From positions 1-46,798 of the forward strand of contig JAQIBT010000138.1 of the NCBI GenBank assembly GCA_027858915.1: 46,798 nucleotides of DNA. Direction: 5' to 3'. Below, in pieces: positions 41,630 through 46,798 of this stretch. Below the pieces are notes generated by a model. It was given only the letters and a program-made list of their open reading frames with translations, made no database searches and had not been told where the DNA came from. Each line of letters starts with the position of its first letter. Within the stretch, counting starts at the first letter, position 1. A program made the position numbers and the translations under genes. Source of the stretch: Salinisphaera sp. (GTDB lineage: Bacteria > Pseudomonadota > Gammaproteobacteria > Nevskiales > Salinisphaeraceae).

Positions 41630-42097
41630 CTACTCCACAGGCGCAAGCACCGAACCTCGACCTAATCTCGGCATCAATTCGGCATATAGGGATTTTCGCC
41701 CGATGATGACAGCGAGCATTGGTCGCTTGTCCCGACGCTTCGCCGATAAGCGGTTCCATTCCGATCTATCGAGACCAGAAGGATGAGGATGGTCTTCCGG
41801 ATGGGTGTGCCATTCACCCAGATAGCGAACGGTTCCCTGACTCGCCGTCCATCGAGCCAGGGCAATGGCTTCGTGGCCAAATGGCATCCGCTCGAACAGG
41901 TAGCGGAATCGCTTGTCGCATACCGTGGGAACCGTTGCTTGCTCAATGAGCATATGGGTTCCATGAACCGAGCCGAGCAGAAGCCCACCAGCTTCGCAGT
42001 CAACATCCCGAACTTGAACATGTTGATTGAATGTCTCCAGCGAGGAGTCCGAAAAATGCAGCAGCGTCCTCCTGTCGTCAGTGGCCCAGGCACTCAT
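41630..42097 (-). CDS. cap3: Cap3 JAB/MPN deconjugating peptidase of CBASS
   Basis: 155 residues from ATG 42097, which overlaps the cap2 stop (ATGA); upstream ATGs at 42106 and 42115 are possible. The zinc-binding JAMM motif is complete: Glu in CEAGGLLLG and EWHTHPEDHPHPSGLDRSEW. Cap3 cleaves Cap2-made conjugates from the CD-NTase and so regulates the system. It is the last gene of the operon. Confidence 0.92.
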   Translation of the reverse strand: MSAWATDDRRTLLHFSDSSLETFNQHVQVRDVDCEAGGLLLGSVHGTHMLIEQATVPTVCDKRFRYLFERMPFGHEAIALARWTASQGTVRYLGEWHTHPEDHPHPSGLDRSEWNRLSAKRRDKRPMLAVIIGRKSLYAELMPRLGRGSVLAPVE

Positions 42098-43725
42098 GAA
42101 CTGCATACAGGACATTCCGGGTCCCGCAGCGGGTCGCAGTCGGGTGTGGCAGGTTGCTGAGCGCGGTCGATCAGCCGCGTTCGCAACGCAGGGGAATAGA
42201 CGCCGTTGACCCAGTCAAGCGTCATCTCCGCGCCCAGGCTGGCAGCGTGCACGGACACCGAAGCGGAGAATGGTACGTACAAACCCTCGCATCCATGCCC
42301 CGCCAAGATGGCAGGAAGAGGGTCAAGGGTGGAACGGAGTTCACCTCTCCTGTTGCTATGCCAAAGACATCGAAAGCACGCACCAGATGCATTCGTTCTC
42401 AGGAGCGCGCGGATAGCCGTTCCTGGTCCCTCGATCCAGACCGAAAGCATGGGCATCGGAGGTGGATAGTGGTCGCATAGCCAATGCCCGAGGGATTCTT
42501 CTCCGGTGGCATCTATAATTAGGTCTAGCTCCCCCAGTTGAGCCTGCCGAACATCCACGGGGAGAGCACGAATCTCGGCGCCTGGGGCCAAGCGCTTGAG
42601 TTCTTTCGCCATGGCCTCGGCTTTGTTCGACAACAGGTCCGGGAACCCTAGGCGATGACGACCGATGTTTTGCGGGAGAAGAAGGTCGAAATCCACCAAC
42701 GTGAGTTTCCCGTCGCATGTCCCCGCTCCAGCTTTGACCAGCATGTCCGAAAGATATCCACCGATCGTGCCACATCCCACGACGGCCAAGTTCTTACCTG
42801 CAAGCGTTTTTGATTTGGGTATGTTCCGCTGGGCAAGGTACCGGTCGTCAATTCTGACGACCGAGACGGGCATCGCCTTCAACCCGTAGGTTAAATCCCT
42901 GCGATCTGCGAGCTTGTTCTTTTGGACGGGGCGTTGGCGGTCATAGAGAGCCGCAAAGCCATATGTTATTAACGGAGACTCGATGACGATCAGAACGCCG
43001 TTGGCCTTCTTCTTTTCCCCTTCCTTGATACGTTCGTGAATCTTGCGACGACACCGAGAGTCCAGGGTGCTTTGCCAAGTCAAGATATCCCCAACTGTTT
43101 CAGGAGGCCAATGGCTGGTCAGAGGCCGTGGTTGAGCGCTTGTCTTTACCCGGTAAGTCAGCATCGTTTGATCGGTGGCTTGGTAACCGAGCGACTTCAG
43201 CTTCTCAGCTGTTCGATCAACGTTGTCGGTGATGAACCACAAAGGGCTTCCGTTGATCTGCGCGACTATGCAGTTCTGTCGCCCTAGGTCTTCGCCCTGC
43301 ATGTCCACGAAGCAAAGCAAGCCATTCCAATAGGCAAAGAACTCTTCCGCAAGGTTTTCAATCATCTCCCCCTTTACAATCTGCCCGAGCAGGACGGCCG
43401 CGCGTTGCAGGCATGCCAGCGACTGTCCAATAGGGTCGTAGATGTCCAGAACGACCGTACCCTTGCCGAGATAGCAAAGTTCACCACCGGCACCAAGATG
43501 AGGAACCGCTGCGGGTAGCTCAGGAGAAATTTCCAGCAGCCGGATGCGAGGCAAGTCGAAGAACGTAGGGTCGAGCTCAACTTCGCATGGACAGCCCTTG
43601 TCCGCTTGGGGTGGGGTCAACCGTCCATGCAATCTAAACCAACCGTCATCCGCCTTGCCAACAAACTCGAAACCTTGCTGCTTGAAGGCTTCAATCATAT
43701 CTTCGATCGTTGCGCCGCTGCTCAT
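42094..43725 (-). CDS. cap2: Cap2 E2-E1 fusion of type II CBASS
   Basis: 543 residues. The N-terminal E2-like domain has its Cys in [15 protein letters not shown] (about residue 84). The C-terminal E1/ThiF domain has the nucleotide-binding [30 protein letters not shown], and a catalytic Cys in [10 protein letters not shown]. Cap2 attaches the C-terminal Gly of the CD-NTase to a target by a ubiquitin-like mechanism, which primes second-messenger synthesis. The start overlaps the CD-NTase stop by 4 bases. All active residues seen are intact. Confidence 0.94.
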   Translation of the reverse strand: MSSGATIEDMIEAFKQQGFEFVGKADDGWFRLHGRLTPPQADKGCPCEVELDPTFFDLPRIRLLEISPELPAAVPHLGAGGELCYLGKGTVVLDIYDPIGQSLACLQRAAVLLGQIVKGEMIENLAEEFFAYWNGLLCFVDMQGEDLGRQNCIVAQINGSPLWFITDNVDRTAEKLKSLGYQATDQTMLTYRVKTSAQPRPLTSHWPPETVGDILTWQSTLDSRCRRKIHERIKEGEKKKANGVLIVIESPLITYGFAALYDRQRPVQKNKLADRRDLTYGLKAMPVSVVRIDDRYLAQRNIPKSKTLAGKNLAVVGCGTIGGYLSDMLVKAGAGTCDGKLTLVDFDLLLPQNIGRHRLGFPDLLSNKAEAMAKELKRLAPGAEIRALPVDVRQAQLGELDLIIDATGEESLGHWLCDHYPPPMPMLSVWIEGPGTAIRALLRTNASGACFRCLWHSNRRGELRSTLDPLPAILAGHGCEGLYVPFSASVSVHAASLGAEMTLDWVNGVYSPALRTRLIDRAQQPATPDCDPLRDPECPVCSS

Positions 43726-44864
43726 CCAGCCTTCGTTCGTCCGATAAGTTCGCTCGGACCAGTCGTTGCTGGAACTGCAGCAATGGTAGCGGCGACGGAT
43801 ACCACCTTGACCCGATTCGGTTCGTTCGGAAAGCGAGGGCCGAATTCACCCTGCATCCAAATGCAGGCATGTGAGGGGTTACCGGCGCGGGTGGCTCCAA
43901 GAAGCACTTTCTCAAGTTCTTCAAACGCTTTTGCCGCGTTTTCGACACCCGCCTTACCAAGTCGCTCCGTGAGCGACTCAGATTCCTCTACGGGGTTATT
44001 CACGTCTGCCCGTAGCCGAGCTGGTAATGCCGCGACGACATCCAGCAGCGCGAGGTCGTCGCGCCGATCTCGCTTCTCAAAAAGAGGAGCAGCGGCGGCC
44101 ATCAGCAAGATCGAAGCAGGCCCCCCGCTGGACCACTTCCAATCACGAAACGCCTTCAAGTAACGAATCACGCGGCGCAACTGCTCCCCCTTGGCCTCCA
44201 CCTCACCCAAAAACCATTCCTTCACGGGCCTAGGATCAGAGGACATCCAATTGCATTCACGATGAGCCAGGAGCACCTTGTCAGCGGGCAGCGCCGTCCA
44301 AGCGTCCTGCTCCGCCATGTTCACTGCTTCCATCAGCGAGTCGTAGCCATATCGCTCCATCGAAGCCTTGGCAAGAGTGACAAATTCCTCGTTGGGAATG
44401 GCGTACAGAGGAATATCAATGTGGGCATCCGTGGCAATGACGATGCGGATGCACGTCGGTTTATCGGTGATGAGCTTCCACCGCTTTTCCTCAGCCAGCG
44501 GCTTCAAGGCTTCTTCTGCAGCGGTAAAGAACACCGTCGCCGCGATGCTGGGGCGCTTCGTTTGCGAAACGAAACTCAACGGCAGATAGCATCCGTCATC
44601 GACATCCGCCTGTTGAGGGTGTTGTGCTGGAGAATTCAGCGTCTTGTATGCCCACGACCCTTGAGTGAAAAAGCGCGGCTGCGGTACGTTTTCCGTATAC
44701 CCGCTTGCCCTCAGCACGCCGGGAAGACCCGTGCGCAGGCAATCTCTGACATCCGTGCGTGCGCTGGCGATCCAGGCGCGTTGTTCAGGCGTCAGGTCCA
44801 GCCTGTCATGCATGCAGGATTCGTCGTCAACGGTGGTAAAGAAAAGCGGGCTCAAGTTCAGCAT
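43722..44864 (-). CDS. dncV: DncV-like CD-NTase (cGAMP synthase) of CBASS
   Basis: 380 residues from ATG 44864. It aligns by eye with Vibrio cholerae Dnc[16 protein letters not shown], the catalytic [20 protein letters not shown] (third Asp) and [11 protein letters not shown]. DncV-type enzymes make 3',3'-cGAMP on phage infection to activate the CapV phospholipase. The C terminus ends in Gly (IGRTKAG), as Cap2 requires. The ATG is at the very end of capV and also in frame with an upstream open stretch to 44960, which is rejected as it lies in capV. Confidence 0.93.
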   Translation of the reverse strand: MLNLSPLFFTTVDDESCMHDRLDLTPEQRAWIASARTDVRDCLRTGLPGVLRASGYTENVPQPRFFTQGSWAYKTLNSPAQHPQQADVDDGCYLPLSFVSQTKRPSIAATVFFTAAEEALKPLAEEKRWKLITDKPTCIRIVIATDAHIDIPLYAIPNEEFVTLAKASMERYGYDSLMEAVNMAEQDAWTALPADKVLLAHRECNWMSSDPRPVKEWFLGEVEAKGEQLRRVIRYLKAFRDWKWSSGGPASILLMAAAAPLFEKRDRRDDLALLDVVAALPARLRADVNNPVEESESLTERLGKAGVENAAKAFEELEKVLLGATRAGNPSHACIWMQGEFGPRFPNEPNRVKVVSVAATIAAVPATTGPSELIGRTKAG

Positions 44865-45549
44865 GCGGCCTCCGGAACATTCTTGTTGGGGCCGTGATAG
44901 AAGATGGGGCGCCGGCCTGGTGCGCTCGAAACGGTTGGAAAAGAGGATCGCCAAGCGCACGCTGCGCCGCGTGGCTGCCGCGATCCTTGAGCGTATTCGT
45001 GGAGCCTATGGAAACCCGATCCAGCGCCTTCACGTCCTTGCTCTGATCAGGAGTCGCCTTGTCGTCGATCTGGAAGTAATCGTTTCCCAGCGACTGCTGC
45101 AGCATGTAGTCCACCGACGACTCCTGTGCTGAGATCACGAGGTCGAAGAGTCCCCCGCGCCACTTACCGAATCCGCGATCAAGGCTGGCGCCGCCACGAA
45201 CGGTCGCACCGATCGTCATCGTGCCTATGGCGAGGACCCGAACCTGCGCACCCTGTTTTGGCGCGAGGAACGTCCTGACTTCGTGCAACCCGAACAGGCC
45301 AGGGGCGTTGCCCACCAATCCCCCATCTGCGAAGACACCGCGGTCGTTGCGTGCCAGAGGAAAGTAGACTGGCGCGGCGGCGGTAGCCAACGCAACATCG
45401 ACGATCCTCATGCGGTGATCCAACTCAACGGAAGGATCGTGAGGCGTTTTGAAAAACTGCCCGCGACCTGTCGAGTAGTTAACTGCAGGCACTAGAATAC
45501 GGTGCTTCAGGTCGCCGATCGTGGTCCCTTGGAAGCGCTCGGTCAGGAC
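44827..45549 (-). pseudogene. capV: CapV patatin phospholipase, 5' part lost, 3' frameshift
   Basis: CapV degrades membrane phospholipids when cGAMP binds. What remains begins at TERFQGTTIGDLKHR next to the transposase end and includes GQFFKTPHDPSVELDHRM, VALATAAAPVYFPLARN and the catalytic Asp in ADGGLVGNAPG. The roughly 100-130 N-terminal residues with the nucleophile GxSxG are absent. Near 44905 one C seems lost from CCCC: restoring it gives [21 protein letters not shown] with a stop at 44858, overlapping the CD-NTase start. The uncorrected frame runs to 44827. The effector should be inactive. Confidence 0.85.
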
Positions 45550-46724
45550 TTCTCGCAGTCCCGCTCGTCGATCGGTCCGTCAAAATCGGTTTGAACCGGC
45601 GGCTCTTCGATGCGTTTCATCAGCGGTGGATTGTGGTGTTCGCGTGCATCCGAGATAAACGGCACGATGTCGTTCGCGGCCACCGCTTCGACGTTGTCTG
45701 CACTGTAATACCCGGCATCGGCTAACAGCGCGATCGGCCGACCGATCGTCTCGCTCTGGTCACTCAGTTGCGCCAGGGTGGGATCGAGCTCGTGTTGATC
45801 GTTGCTCTGCTGGGTCACGTGACCACTGACAATCAAACCGGTATCGACGTCGACGCTGGCCTGGGCGTTGTAGCTTTGCTCAAAGCCGCCGCCGGACGTC
45901 GGCATGATGCGGGACTCGCTATCGGTCAGGTTGACCTGATCCTTGTCTCGTGGACCTGTCGTGGGCGGCGACGGCGGTTTGCCGCCCGGCTTGCGGCCGG
46001 TCTGCCGGGCTTTTTCGGCACGGCGCTCGAGCTTGGCTTCGTACTCGGCCTGAGCCTGCGCATCGCGTTCGTCCGCGCGCGCCTGAAGAGTGGCCTTGGC
46101 GGTGGCAATCGCGGCCAGCCGATCCTGACGGCGCTGAATCTCGGCTGGAATATCCAGCGCCTGGGGCAGCGGCGTATTGTCAGCGGCTTCGGCCAAGCGC
46201 ATCAGTTCTTCGACTTCTTCGCGCAGCTGCGCTTCCAGCGCCTGGGCATGTGCCCAGCTCAATGCCTTGTGTTTGCTGGCATTGGCCTTGATCTTGGTGC
46301 CGTCCAGACTGACTGTGCCCAGCTGGAGCGTGCCCATCTCGTGGGCAATCACCAGTATTTCCACAAACAGGTCTTCCAACTCGGATAAAAAGCGTTGGCG
46401 AAACGCGCTGATGCTGTCGTGATCTGGATACTGATTGGCACAGATAAAGCGCATGGCCACGCTGTCGTAGCTGGCGGCTTCTAGCTTGCGGCTGGAAAAC
46501 GTGCCCGTCGCGTAGCCGTAAAACAGCAGAGATACGAGCATCGCCGGATGCCATGCGGCCGACCCGCCTCGACCGCCATAGGCCCTCGTCAATGGACTTA
46601 GGTCCAGTTGATCGACAATATCGACCACGAACCGCGCCAGGTGATCGTCGGCCAGATAATCCTGCACCGTCGGCGGAAACAGATGCGGGGTATCACGGTT
46701 GATCGGTCGGAATCTATCGGCCAT
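45543..46724 (-). pseudogene. IS1182-family transposase, C terminus lost
   Basis: 393 residues starting FRPINRDTPHLFPPTVQDYL, with the DUF772 region (HPAMLVSLLFYGYATG), GTVSLDGTKIKANASKHKALSW, DKDQVNLTDSESRIMP and LADAGYYSADNV. Family members are about 450-490 residues and continue past HHPPLMKR to a conserved LRKQTVEPVFG...; here the sequence ends DERDCEKS and joins capV. The last 80-100 residues, with the final catalytic Glu, and the adjoining IS end are missing. Presumed inactive. Confidence 0.85.
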
Positions 46725-46798
46725 GAGAACCTCGAAATCCGGCGGGCTGCAGCTCTGTTATTTTATCAGGATCGCGATCGGTTGAGTCCGACAGACTC
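46725..46798. other. Upstream end of the IS element
   Basis: 74 bases upstream of the transposase ATG, with a run of A/T (TTATTTTATC at about 46758-46767) that may hold a promoter. The terminal repeat of the IS is not recognisable within the window. Confidence 0.3.

Overview
The window is 46.8 kb of GC-rich proteobacterial DNA. Gene content and family affiliations best fit a gammaproteobacterium. It appears to be most of an integrative and conjugative element (ICE) of the PFGI-1/ICEHin1056 kind (MPF type G), carrying metal-resistance and anti-phage cargo. No integrase, attachment site, relaxase or rRNA gene is visible, so both ends of the element lie outside the window.

Layout. (1) 1-4.9 kb, plus strand: a mercury operon with merR (5' end outside the window), a 273-bp inverted-repeat MITE-like insertion, a MerR-type promoter with 19-bp spacing, frameshifted merT, merF, merA, a MerC-like transporter and a second MerA-like flavoprotein. 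(2) 4.9-10.8 kb, minus strand: a decayed methyltransferase, a CadC-like regulator with a metal-efflux permease, and an arsenic operon (broken arsC, arsR, arsC2, arsC, arsH, arsB). (3) 10.7-13.2 kb: a truncated ORF, a zinc-ribbon protein, DsbG, a PH-domain membrane protein and a degraded cupin-like gene. (4) 13.5-16.4 kb, minus strand: five consecutive small ICE genes (DUF6927-like, RadC-like, ArdB/KlcA anti-restriction, and two paralogous unknown genes, both broken). Each is preceded by a copy of the same structured leader. (5) 16.6-18.3 kb, plus strand: a Xre/RES toxin-antitoxin pair and a small membrane protein. (6) 18.3-40.9 kb, minus strand: a long, tightly overlapping operon for conjugative transfer, from topB and pilL through the coupling protein TraD, a VirB4-like ATPase and TraU/TraH/TraG-like proteins. 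(7) 41.6-45.5 kb, minus strand: a type II CBASS operon (capV, a DncV-like CD-NTase, cap2, cap3) whose phospholipase gene has lost its 5' part at a junction with a truncated IS1182-family transposase (45.5-46.7 kb).

How the parts work together. Mer and Ars proteins detoxify Hg(II) and arsenic. The transfer operon builds the mating channel, TraD links it to the DNA, and TopB and the RadC/ArdB group handle entry into a new host. RES/Xre would stabilise the element. CBASS would have given phage defence, but its effector is now lost.

Two patterns stand out. First, five genes in a row share a leader with two mutually exclusive stems, a U-rich tract and a ribosome-binding site, plus an upstream hairpin whose arms covary; this is the best candidate for something undescribed. 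Second, about ten genes are broken, several by apparent single-base losses in short C or G runs, so either decay is heavy or the assembly has indel errors.
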